Made by a program: the position numbers and the translations under genes. Below, piece after piece: positions 6,986 through 15,969 of a DNA stretch of 21,183 nucleotides. The stretch's first letter is position 1, and the number at the start of each line of letters is the position of its first letter. The stretch is taken from the NCBI GenBank assembly GCA_000444245.1, contig ATSW01008568.1:1-21183 (forward strand), read 5' to 3'. A model generated the notes under the pieces. The model saw only the letters and a program-made list of their open reading frames with translations. It searched no databases and was not told where the DNA came from. The DNA comes from Botryllus schlosseri (Eukaryota > Chordata > Ascidiacea > Stolidobranchia > Styelidae).

Positions 6986-9479
6986 ATGTTGTCGAAAAAA
7001 GTAGTAGCGTTTTTACTGGCCACTCTGTTGGTGTGTGAGTGTGTCGAAGGAGCAGCGAAACGCACCACCCAGCAACAGGTACTAGCCCTCCTCAATCCCA
7101 TTGGCGCCTCCGCTAATAAAATGATGAGTGCCGCCAATAACATCATCCGGGAATACTACAAATACAAGTAACAGTTCATAATTTGATGGCGACACATAGT
7201 CACAATATATTTATAGGAATGATCTTTTATTTGCAGTGGAATTCTTGTTGGACACTCAATAAGTGCTACGGGATACTACGGGGATATGGTAAGTGGAATT
7301 GATTTCATCTTATTGTCAACTTGGTGTCAGTTGTTTGAGTTTTTGGAATTGTCACGAGTATTGGCTGCTGATGTGATAATATTTTGGCATTCCTCTAGAA
7401 TTCTAAACGGAATATCGAAGTTCTTTCAGCGAATATACTGCTCTTCGCCTATTCAGGCGAAAACCCATAAATATGGCAATATTACATAACATAATGTTAA
7501 TGATAATTGCTAATATCATCATTATTATCATCACGGTAGTGGTGTTTTTATACCTAAAGATCATGCTCTTCACGGCATTCATTTTATTAAGTGCAAACAC
7601 TTAATAGAGCTCGCTATATCGGGGGGGGACGCCTTTTCTTGCTCTCTCTCCTTACCCCTATGTTATTCCTCCACATCTGAACGCCGTTGTCTTTTTATTG
7701 CTAATTTTCACCTTGAGCCAGTGGGTGATTTTGAAGACACTGCAGTTACAGTGCAGACAGTGACAAGGAGTCCAGATAAACATCTAACTTATAGCATATC
7801 GTCATAGCCAGGGGTCGAACCTGATCCCACGCAGTGTTGGGGCAGTTGGAGCTCGAGTCACGTGTTTGGACGACTTGACTTGATCAAAGTCACTACCCTA
7901 AGATGACTTGACTTGACTTGACTCGAACTCGACACATGACAAATGTGAAATGATCCGTAAGTTGGCATCAACGTTTACGAGATAGGGCACCAAACGCACA
8001 CATACATTTATCATTCAGTTGAACTGTATAATGATGCTTACTAACCGCAAAATTGAGACTGTTCTGGTCCATTTCAGTGAAATTTGGTTAGGGCCTCTTT
8101 ACAGCGTTTTGGTAATCGTCGCTGGAATTGTACTCTCGTGATACACCCTGCGAGCGACGAAATGAGTTACTATTCTACATAACCTGCGACTCATATAGTC
8201 TTAGTAGATCTAAAATGACATGTCTAAAAAAGTTCAACACATTGACGCGGTATTGCATTCGCACGTGAACTCAAGCGAGTCAAAGGGAATATTTAATGAC
8301 TTGAAATTGACTCGGGATTCCCGAGATGACTTAATTCAACCCGAGTCACTTTTAAAACTGGCCTGATGTGACTTAGAAAAATTAGGCTTCACATCAATGA
8401 AGTTTTTATTGACTCGATTTGCGACTCAAAGTTAAAGGGGCACTACATTCTAAAAATGATGTGGTCTCAAATTGCAGGGCAAAACGAAAAATATTTGGCA
8501 GCAGCCGTTTTCTTCAGAACGCCACCGTAATGGAGCTGCAATTTATTGAAATTTCCACAAGAACTTCACGCTCCAGCAGTCACGCAGAGTTTGAACTTTA
8601 TATAGTTGTCAGCCGATGTTACGAAGGATATATGTCGTAGGCTACACGCCAAGGTGGTTTAGATACCGCGTTCAACGGAAGATGTTCAGTCAGGATATTT
8701 ATGTCAAAATCGGGCCTAGTGTATTCAATTTCTGTTGTGTACGACACTACGACATACTTCCTACATAACATTGGATGACAACATTGACAACTATATAAAG
8801 TTCGAACTCTGCGTGATTGCTGACGCGCGATGTTCTTGTTGAAATTTCAATAAATTGCAGCTCCATTACGATGGTGTTCTGAATAAAACGGCTGCTGCCA
8901 ATTTTTTTTCGTTTTGCCCTTTAATTTGAGACCACATGATTTTTAGAGGGCAATGCCCCTTTAATTACTTGATCCCAACACTGCTTCCATAATGGCGTGG
9001 TATTCAATTAGAGTTTTAGGACACTGTGCCAGTCTCTTCCCCAAGTGCACAGAATGGAACGACTGATCGAATAGTGCACTAGATACTACTTTTAAACTAT
9101 ACCACACGAAGCCTGTCGTCCTTAAACATATCTTATAAATCATTCAGGGTGATGCGGTAGGTGCCCTTGAATCTGACATTGCCGAGCTGCAAGAAGGTGA
9201 GTAGCATATACATAACACATAGTAGTCTTTTCGCTGGGACTTGGGATAGTACCGAAATATAATATAGCTTATAGGCTCCCATTAACTCGCATAGGAACTG
9301 CGAAGTAACTGAATGTATACTTATTCTATACGATATCTGTAGTAACCGGTGTCCGTATTAGAGAATCGTATGGCATTCATGACCGAGGAATTGATACGGC
9401 GTGAAACTAAGCATCAGTGGATTGCCTTAAGTCCCGCCTGTCTGCCGGCCGTTTCGACCCAGGTAGGCTCTTAAGCTGA
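6986..9479 (+). CDS. SP2: four-exon paralogue of SP1, small secreted helical protein
   Basis: Coding exons are 6986-7167, 7237-7288, 9148-9196 and 9418-9479, 345 nt in all (114 residues plus TGA). Introns are 69, 1859 and 221 nt. Exon 2 is bounded by TTTGCAG and GTAAGT, exon 3 by CATTCAG and GTGAGT. If intron 1 is retained, exon 1 gives a 61-residue product ending YYKYK. Residues 1-22 form a signal peptide (hydrophobic core VVAFLLATLLVC, cut after Gly22, the same position as in SP1). The helical part LLNPIGASANKMMSAANNII aligns with SP1 HLNKILKLSASIESNANKVI. Exon 2 ends SISATGYYGDM against SP1 VTITGFIYGDM. Exon 4 begins with DCLKSRLS, matching SP1 GIFKTMLS; in-phase acceptor AG at 9461-9462 would give a shorter tail (GRLLS). 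A KR pair at 25-26 could be a processing site. Intron 2 holds a nested pair of transposons. The function is unknown. Exons 1-3 are firmer than exon 4. Confidence 0.75.
7832..8983. mobile_element. hAT-like MITE with GACTTGACTCGAGTC motifs, in SP2 intron 2
   Basis: The ends CAGTGTTGGG (7832-7841) and CCCAACACTG (8974-8983) are perfect inverted repeats. The inside is rich in GACTTGACTTGACTCGA / CTCGAGTCAC motifs, a subterminal style known for CAGTGTTGGG-ended hAT MITEs. Without the younger insertion at 8432-8964 it would be about 620 bp. No clean 8-bp duplication is left, so it is fairly old. Similar ACTCGACTCAACTCGAGTCAC sequence occurs at about 19883-19903. Confidence 0.65.
8432..8964. mobile_element. 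Palindromic TTAA-flanked MITE nested in the 7832-8983 element
   Basis: TTAA stands at both edges (8432-8435 and 8961-8964), and the element proper (8436-8960) starts AGGGGCACTACATTCTAAAAAT. The two halves are long inverted repeats of each other: the left arm up to about 8615 (GTGGTCTCAAATTG, TGGAGCTGCAATTTATTGAA, AGTTTGAACTTTATATAGTTGTC) is mirrored from about 8775 to the end. TTAA target duplication is used by the piggyBac and Kolobok superfamilies; I cannot say which. It has no coding capacity. A transcript would fold into a hairpin of nearly 200 bp. Confidence 0.8.
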
Positions 9480-10163
9480 CCACTTGCCGAATGCAACATG
9501 ACTTTATTTAAACTTGCGGGTGGCAATCATATATCTAAAGATCGCCTAGCATTGTCCTAGTCGAAAAATTGGATATAGAAAATATAAAAGAGTATTGTGA
9601 TGACTGGCCCATGCGTTCGCCGTCGGGTTGGGAGGTCAGGATTTGATACGTAGACTGGCCAAATCGACCACTTTACCAATAATTACCATTATCGGCGTGG
9701 AAGAATTACATACGATATCTACTAAATATTCAAAAAAGAATATCTATCAGGTGTATAGTTCGAAAAGGAATCACAATATAAACCCTCCCGCCTATTTTTT
9801 CTACAATGTCGCAACGCAACCGTCACGGAGTCTTGTTTTTTTCCTAGAACTGGAAGGGATCGCTGAATAGGTGTTCGGCAGATACACGGCGCAACTTGGA
9901 AGCTGTACCAGCTTGACCTCCACATATGTTGATGTGTTAACAATCGAACGTTTATAGAGAAGAATATATACGGAGTCCTGTGTTATAAATACTTTTATTA
10001 TATTCTATCTTTCAAAATAAGACCCGACTCGCGTAAAGCCGGCTTGAAACACGCCAGTGAGTGTTTAGTGTCTACGCGTAGTACAGGGACGTGTGGAGAG
10101 GTTCGTGATTGGTGAGGCACCGACACCTTTGGAGTCAGATTATACAAATAGATAAACCCTAGA
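9480..10163. other. SP2 3' flank and spacer
   Basis: Downstream of the SP2 stop there is no canonical AATAAA within 500 bp. AATATAAA near 9579-9586 is a plausible variant polyadenylation signal. A decayed tRNA-like SINE head follows at about 9603-9700. The frames at 9628-9870 and 9722-9943 show no protein signature. Confidence 0.35.
9603..9700 (+). mobile_element. Decayed tRNA-derived SINE head
   Basis: TGGCCCATGCGTTCGCC then GGGAGGTCAGGATTTGATAC looks like the A-box to B-box part of a tRNA-type SINE promoter (the usual form is GCGTTCGCC ... GGGAGGTCC-GGGTTCGATAC). The B box is degraded, and the 3' body was not identified. It is not a functional tRNA gene: the cloverleaf cannot be closed. 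Confidence 0.4.
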
Positions 10164-10468
10164 GCAGGGCTCACCAACACGCGGCGATTTGAGATTTCAG
10201 GAGTACGCGTTTTCAAACGATGAAATGGATTGCAGTTTCAAATATTGGTTGTTATTGTTTAGAAACAAGCTATTCTCCGGGGCCCAACATCACTATTACT
10301 CGCTAGCTGAACCGGTTTCGGTGATGGTAGCAGCTTTCCATCGAGGGAGAAGCAGCTGATGTGAATGGGCAATGGGCATATTACCTTAACGTGCAATGGC
10401 CCAGATGCTTCGAAAACGGCCTAGGCCATCCCCATGAGATCACGCTTTACTAGGAGATATCATATAGC

Positions 10469-11145
10469 AAGGGTGGGCATTCTGGGCAACCTGCTTCATG
10501 CGCGAGCCGCATATTAAAAATCTTGGCTTAAGAGTCACAACACAAAAATATGGAGGTATGGCGTCACAATAAAATGTAGGCTGTCGAACGAAGTTTATTT
10601 ATGTGTGGTGATACGGTTCATCTCCACCTGATCCGAAAGGTGTTTGAAATCAGGCTGAAATGACGTCTATGCAGTGCGGAGCAGTTTCTTCAAGTGCTGA
10701 TGAGAATTTATGGCAGAGCGGTATTCACCATTGCTAGCCGGAAATGACGGTGACCTGCGCTAGCGTAATAAATTATCAAGTTGTTGATTGAACTATTGAT
10801 AACTAACCTACCGTATAGGTTAGTTATCTATAGTTGAACACAATGATTTATCATTGATTGATGACCAGGCATCCATTGTTGCGGGTGAACCGTTTATGTG
10901 AACTCGATTCGAGAGTTCAATTGCAAATTTCTAATCCTGTTGTGCCACATTTCCCTAAAGTCTTGCATAAACCATAAGAAAAGAAACAACAAGAAAAAAT
11001 ACGCATATCGGTAATACAATGCATAAATTTATAATCAGGTTAAACCTCTTTAGCAAAATGGCGAAACGCGTGCGCAATCATTAAAGAGCCGCAGTCAAGG
11101 GCCGAAAGAGCCGCATGCGGCTCACGAGCCGCAGTTTGCCCACCC
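10469..11145. mobile_element. hAT-like element, about 677 bp
   Basis: The left end CAAGGGTGGGCATTCTGGGC and right end GCAGTTTGCCCACCC are inverted. GAGCCGCAT / GCCGCATGCGGCTC motifs lie just inside, typical of AGGGTGGGCAAACTGCGGC-ended hATs. The flanks ATATAGCA and ATATAATT match at 5 of 8 positions, a decayed duplication. The element holds a hairpin at 10788-10838. Confidence 0.55.
10788..10838. repeat. Near-perfect hairpin, 23-bp arms
   Basis: TTGAACTATTGATAACTAACCTA is followed after 5 nt (CCGTA) by TAGGTTAGTTATCTATAGTTGAA. The arms pair at 21 of 23 positions. It lies inside the 10469-11145 hAT-like element. It may be the relic of a small foldback insertion or a recombination-made inverted repeat. 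Confidence 0.7.
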
Positions 11146-11460
11146 ATATAATTTCTAGCTAGGCACAGTATCGATTCCTTAGTCGCTGAAAAGCGTTGTC
11201 AGGTATCGCGCGCAGCTCATAGTTCAAAATAAAATGAAAGTAATCATATTTATATTTGTTGTCGTATTTCTATTTGTTATTTAAAAGAACACTTCTTCTG
11301 TGGAAACTATGATTGTCGCCCATGTTAGAGAGCGCAGTGCTGTACTGAGGCAACGTTTCAAAACGTTGTTGCTAGACTGTTTGGTCTATTTTGTCTCGAT
11401 ATTGTCTTCTTGCGGCTCGCGGCCTTACGAATTTCGAAAAGTGGCCCGCGATCTGTTTAG

Positions 11461-11868
11461 ATTTAAGCTTATTTAAGTGGCTACTTGTTGTTTCTTATCT
11501 TATCAGCGTTATTCCCACACAGGCTTCTTACCAAGGTACTACATATCCACAATTGAAATTAGGTATGGAAAATACGTAACAGCTACGTCATTAAGGGGAT
11601 GTATTTCCTCTGCACTACATGTGGGCCATTGCAGGTTCACGATTCACCTGCGCGATAGTCGGACTGTTAGGCGAACAATCGGTGCAGCAGATTGACCCGG
11701 GCCTTGCCTCATATTATTTCACGCCGTTGTTATTGTTCATAACACAGCATAATTTTATATTTCTTGGCGATTTTGAGGGGTTCTGGTGCCCCGACATTTT
11801 GAATTAGATTTTCGGTATCACTGCGACAATAGCACTCGATCAACACCAGCTATTATGAATTCTGATCT
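11461..11868. other. Spacer, no gene
   Basis: No exon, RNA gene or repeat end was recognised. The overlapping plus-strand frames at 11477-11695 and 11619-11807 have no recognisable motifs. TTCCCACACAG at 11512-11522 is a fair splice acceptor followed by an open stretch, but no donor or partner exon is apparent. Confidence 0.3.
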
Positions 11869-12128
11869 GTTTATAACAGGGGCGGGCAACTTCTCCAGTC
11901 GGCGGGCCGGATATAGTAAAATCAAGTACTTGGCGGGCCGGATTGCTGAATCGATACATTATTCGCCCATTTATACACATATACAAGGAATAAATCGTAT
12001 TTAACGATAGTATTTTAACGACAGCAATGTCCCTTCAAAGCCATTTCTCGCCAATAACGACGAGGATATAATGTGGATTTGGGAACTGCATTGTCATACA
12101 GACGCTGCCATGTATGCTTCTCTTTGAT

Positions 12129-12796
12129 CATAGTGTCCTATATGGTGTGAACACAATCAAATCTGACGGCTCAGTGAAATTGGTCTACGTCACACTTTCC
12201 ATTTGGTCAAAGGCAATTTGCCGGTAGTTTTTGACCGACTTGCCGAGCATTAAATTTGATAAAACGGGTATCGATCGAAAGCTACCGCGGCGTTGGCTGC
12301 CAAAAAATATAAATTCTATTCTGCTCGAGGTTCTGGACCCCCCCCCAAAAAAAAATCAGCCTGCAATGTTGCATTGTAACGGCATTTTGGTATTGTGACG
12401 CAGCCATGTCATCTAAGCAGCTCAGGAGCAAGCGCACACGAGAGTAACAATGTGAATGCTCAATCGGTTGCGCAACAATGGCCAATACGCTTGCGGTTTA
12501 CTCTGCCCCTCACCTGTTCCCAGACGGCATGGTTGCGTCACAATACCAAACTCCGTTACAACGCAAGATTCTAAGCTGATTTTGGGGGTTCCATGACCAC
12601 GAGCAGAATACAATTTATATTTTCGCAATCAGTACCGCGGTAGCTTTCGATTGATACCAGTTTTATCAATTTTAATGCTTGGCAAGCCGGTCAAAAATGA
12701 CCGTCAAATTGCCTTTGACCAAAGGGACAGTGTGACGTAGACCAATTTCACTGAGCCGTGAGATTTGCTTGTGTACACACCATATAGGACACTATG
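12129..12796. mobile_element. Long palindromic MITE nested in the 11877-13406 hAT
   Basis: The left arm CATAGTGTCCTATATGGTGTG ... GGTCTACGTCACACT ... GGTCAAAGGCAATTTG ... GCATTAAA ... AGCTACCGCGG is mirrored in the right arm, which ends CACCATATAGGACACTATG. Arms are about 290-300 bp at roughly 80-85% by eye, with a centre near 12420-12520. The flanks CTTTGATC and CTGTGATC may be a decayed 8-bp duplication, but the register is off by one. It is non-coding. Confidence 0.7.
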
Positions 12797-12929
12797 CTGT
12801 GATCAATCAACTTACGGTGCAATCTCTAATTAATATTTCAAGGCGTTCGATAAGGCCGGCACCCCAAATTTACCAAGATATCAATTCATTAGGGCTGAGC
12901 AGGTGATGAGATAGCGTCATTGTTTATCT

Positions 12930-13027
12930 GTGTGGCCTTATTTATCTCGATATTAAATTCATGCGGACCGCGGCATCTACGAAATTTGAAAAGTGACCCG
13001 CGACCCGTTTTGAGTTGGCGACCCCTG
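12930..13027 (+). mobile_element. Right end of another hAT copy
   Basis: ATCTCGATATT ... GCGGACCGCGG ... GAAATTTGAAAAGTGACCCGCGACCCG ends in GAGTTGGCGACCCCTG, a standard hAT right terminus. It matches 11390-11455. It abuts a SINE fragment, which suggests this hAT inserted into that SINE. Its left end was not found. Confidence 0.5.
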
Positions 13028-13151
13028 GCATAAGCGTTGTATTACAAAAGCCTACAAGTTGGCGGTTACGGAATCAAAAATTAGAAATATCGGTCTGGTG
13101 TAAATGACCTTTGTAGTCTACAAACACCATGATTACCACAAACGATATTAG
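13028..13151 (+). mobile_element. SINE S 3' part, copy 1 (5' truncated)
   Basis: GCATAAGC ... TTACAAAAGCC ... CGGTTACGGAATCAAAAAT ... CTGGTGTAAATGA ... TTGTAGT ... CACAAACGA aligns base for base with 18468-18605. The tRNA-like head seen in that copy is absent here, because a hAT terminus directly precedes the fragment. Confidence 0.65.
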
Positions 13152-13414
13152 GGTTGAGTACATCGTAAATGCCGATAATGCAAGTCTTCTCGCTTCGACG
13201 AACTTACGCGCAAGCTCCACTCGCACGCTGCGCTTACAAATAGCATATATTCACTAAAATCTTACGTAGTAAGCAAGTAGCGGGGTATTTCGGCAGGCTG
13301 TAGCCGCGGGCCACATTATCATATAAAACGGAAAACTGTCTGCGGGCCGGACAAAATCCCTTCGCGGGCCGGATCCGGCCCGCGGGCCGTATGTTGTCCA
13401 CCACTGGTTTATAA

Positions 13415-13950
13415 CGAATTACACTATTACATGCAAATGAGGCTTGGCACCTCCTTACCTCACCTCTCCTTTCGTCTAATATTTTTGAACAGTAAAAATG
13501 CAGATTGCGTAATTTTGTGTGTGAAAAGGTTCAAGATAATTCATCCACGAACATCAGCAGAAAGTAACTAATCATCAATGTTTTCACAATGTTATTTAGT
13601 TAGGCCTACTATATTTTCAGAACTCCTAAAGAGGACATTTTTGTCGCCAAGTAACACGTAAGGTTTGATGAAGTTTTTGATATTTCTTTCGAAGTTGCTG
13701 GCAAAAAGTTACAATAACAGACAAAACAACAGTAACTTCAAACTTATTTTTAAACCGATCTTTCGGATCTGGCAGACACGCGGGATAGTTGGCCGTTTGT
13801 AGTCAACACAACGTAAAAAGGCCGGGACACCCCGGTATCAACGAATAGACTGTGCGGGGTTCACCTTTTCCCAGTCATCGCTGACTAATATGTCTGTCTA
13901 GCCTAGAAGTCAATTTCACGTCATTTTTTCAGCCTGTCGCCGGCTCAAAC
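13415..13950. other. Spacer, no gene
   Basis: AT-rich sequence with no exon or repeat end recognised. GGCCGGGACACCCCGG near 13820 is a short GC palindrome. CAGCCTGT ... AACAGGCTG at 13932-13956 is a small inverted repeat at the edge of repeat R. Confidence 0.35.
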
Positions 13951-13954
13951 AGGC

Positions 13955-14498
13955 TGATACACTGTACACTACATCCGCTTTCGAACCAGACTTTTTATAA
14001 TAATTATAGTGCGCAAATATTAATTCGGTTTCCAACCTTTTTCGACTAATCGCCGCCTTATCAACCTCGTTACAAATTGTCGCCCCCATATTTACGGATC
14101 CAAAAAATTACATATATTCTGGAAATTTATTTAAGTCTGATCACTGGTGAATTTACTGAAAAACGGTAATTTTTCCGAGTTGGTAGTTCCTCGGAAGACC
14201 GGTTTCCGCGTCTACTTTTCATTGAATTTACCATTTTTTTATTCATATGCAGAATACGCCGCCTTTACGCGCATTTTGGCCGTGCTAATTAATACATTTC
14301 ACTGGGCATTCTATCATTTTCACCACCCTTGCCTCCTATCGCCCCTTTGGTATTTTCGCCCCCTTATTTCTCAAAATCTCCCACGTTGGGAACCACTGTG
14401 CTAGACAAAAGTATTGTAAAAGTCACGATCAGTGTTGCGTCGTAAGTGAAACAAGGTTTTTCAATTGAATTGCAGCGAAAAAAGTTGTGGAAAACTCT
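13955..14498 (+). repeat. Repeat R, copy 1, split by a hAT insertion
   Basis: The left part (13962-14024, CACTACATCCGCTTTCGAACC ... GCAAATATTAAT) matches 17388-17446. The right part (14411-14490, GTATTGTAAAAGTCACGAT ... TGCAGCGAAAAA) matches 17722-17790. The hAT at 14025-14398 lies between them. In copy 2 the intervening stretch is instead an extra unit of the 17.5 kb tandem repeat. The family is unclassified. Confidence 0.6.
14025..14398 (-). mobile_element. Short hAT element related to 14509-15808
   Basis: The right end CACGTTGGGAACCACTG is a clean hAT terminus. The left edge CGGTTTCCAACCTTTTTCGACTAATCGCCGCC is a decayed form of the same terminal region, matching the reverse complement of 15770-15808. 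Runs of TCGCCCCC / GCCCCTTTGG just inside match the GGGGGCGA motifs of the neighbouring element. No exact target duplication was found. Confidence 0.6.
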
Positions 14499-14508
14499 TA
14501 GACTAAAG

Positions 14509-15808
14509 CAGTGGTTCCCAACGTGGGCGATATCGCCCCCCAGGGGGCGATTTGTCGGTCCAGGGGGCGAAAATAGCCAAGGGGGCGATAGGGGGGCGAA
14601 AACGGACCAAGGGGGCGATAGGGGGCGATGGCGCGTTGAAATTGCTATATTTGCGTCCATGACCGTAACTGCCACACCCAAACCCCAAATTGGGATGGGG
14701 GCTCGAGCTCGAAAGGGAACCACAACTTTTTCGTGAATTAACATTAATTATAGATTATTATTTTGGAAATTTAGGCAACTTTTTCGAAAAATTTTCGCGC
14801 TGCGCGCCATTTCGTAGTCACGTATTTCTTGCTTATTGGATACCCTTCCTCCAAGAAATAATACGCATGCGTTATAGAAATGGGCATCTCGGCGTCAGCC
14901 ATTATTACACCATGACGCACCAAGACATATGAAGTTTCAGGCCATGTAACATGCGACTCCGAGAAGTGTGCCAGAACGAGAAAACCTTGGCGGAAATGGA
15001 CTGTCTTTATGCTGATATACATATATATGTTAAATTGTCCATAGGCGCCTAAATGGCTGGCGCCAAATGTTCCTGTCCTGGCAATCAGAACCCCACAAAA
15101 AATGCCATCTCGCAGAGAAAAATTATTTATTGCCAGTGCACAAATACCAATTTCAAATCGTGTGCGTCTTTTATTTTAGTACGTATAGGCGATTTGAATA
15201 TCTTTTGACATAGCAGAAAGGCCATGAAATATTATCACGTAACGAAGTCATTATACCCACGTGTCCGCCCGAATATGTTCAACTATTATTTTCGGGCCTT
15301 ACATTTTCCAAAACACCTCACGCAGCTTTACCGGTAAATCTGAATACATGAGCAGAGAGAGGATAAAAAATTGACATCAATATGCAGTTCCCGATCATAT
15401 TGACCGATTCAACCATAAATGATCAAAAAAATTTAGCGCTTCGCGCGAATTAAGCCGGCTGACTAATGAGTCGAACAATTTGTGCTGAGAAGTAGCGGTG
15501 AACAGGTATCAGGGAAGTTGGGTCCGAGGGGTGCAGAAGTTTGCTTTATCGTCCTATGGAGGGGGGTCAAGACCAACGTATTGGTTTGGGCTGACGAAGT
15601 GCTGTTACGGTCCTTTTGGAATCAAGTCGGAGAAATCATCTCTTTTATTAGTCAACTCACCAAAGTTTAACTGGAAAATGGTAATTTCGAGGTCCAGCCG
15701 GTGATTTCAGACTATATGCCCATTTTTCGGTTGCCAATATTTGGGGGGCGATGATCGGTGTTTATTTTGAAAAGGGGGCGATGAGTCGAAAAAGGTTGGG
15801 AACCACTG
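14509..15808. mobile_element. hAT element, 1300 bp, TSD GACTAAAG
   Basis: The termini CAGTGGTTCCCAACGTGGGC and GGTTGGGAACCACTG are inverted repeats. The exact TSD GACTAAAG is at 14501-14508 and 15809-15816. AGGGGGCGATAG-type repeats fill the first 120 bp and recur at the right edge. CGCGCTGCGCGCC and GCGCTTCGCGCG lie inside each end, as in many hATs of this group. The open frames across the G/C-rich left end (14364-14744 and its shadows) follow the repeats and are not genes. Confidence 0.85.
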
Positions 15809-15969
15809 GACTAAAGCATCCCAACTGTGTTCGACGGTGTTTTCCAAAAAAAAACGGTCGAAAAATCCTATCATGAATTCAAGCCAGATTATGTGATACA
15901 AAGGTCGATTCATTTTCATGATATTTTGTGCGTGCCTCGCGTATTGGTTACTGTACCCGACATATACTG

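Larger units (their letters stand above)
10164..11460 (+). mobile_element. Probable hAT remnant with intact left end only
   Basis: CAGGGCTCACCAACACGCGG at 10164 is a hAT-type left end. At about 11390-11455 the sequence TCTCGATATT ... GCGGCTCGCGGCC ... GAATTTCGAAAAGTGGCCCGCG matches the right-end region of another hAT copy at 12945-13005. Here, however, the final GAGTTGGCGACCCCTG terminus is missing. I infer one truncated element interrupted by the 10469-11145 insertion; the two ends might instead belong to different elements. Confidence 0.35.
11877..13406. mobile_element. hAT element, 1530 bp, TSD GTTTATAA, with nested insertions
   Basis: The left end is CAGGGGCGGGCAACTTCTCC. The right end, reverse-complemented, is CAGTGGTGGACAACATACGG. 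The exact 8-bp TSD GTTTATAA lies at 11869-11876 and 13407-13414. Both sub-ends carry GGCGGGCCGGAT / GCGGGCCGGATCCGGCCCGCGGGCC. Inside are a palindromic MITE (12129-12796), a second hAT right end (to 13027) and the 3' half of a SINE (13028-13151). No transposase is recognised. Confidence 0.85.

Noticed and set aside
9603-9700. Possible tRNA gene
   Set aside because: Only A/B-box-like traces exist and no cloverleaf can be drawn; it is better explained as a decayed SINE head.
11234-11284. Hydrophobic short frame MKVIIFIFVVVFLFVI
   Set aside because: AT-rich sequence readily encodes such strings. It stops after 16 codons, has no donor, and lies in decayed hAT sequence.
13432-13441. Octamer motif ATGCAAAT (also near 2030)
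   Set aside because: An 8-mer is expected by chance on this scale, and no transcribed unit sits next to either copy.
14364-14744. A 126-codon minus-strand frame and overlapping frames on both strands
   Set aside because: They run through the GGGGGCGA repeats at the abutting hAT ends; Pro/Gly/Arg-rich translation on both strands is an effect of the repeat.
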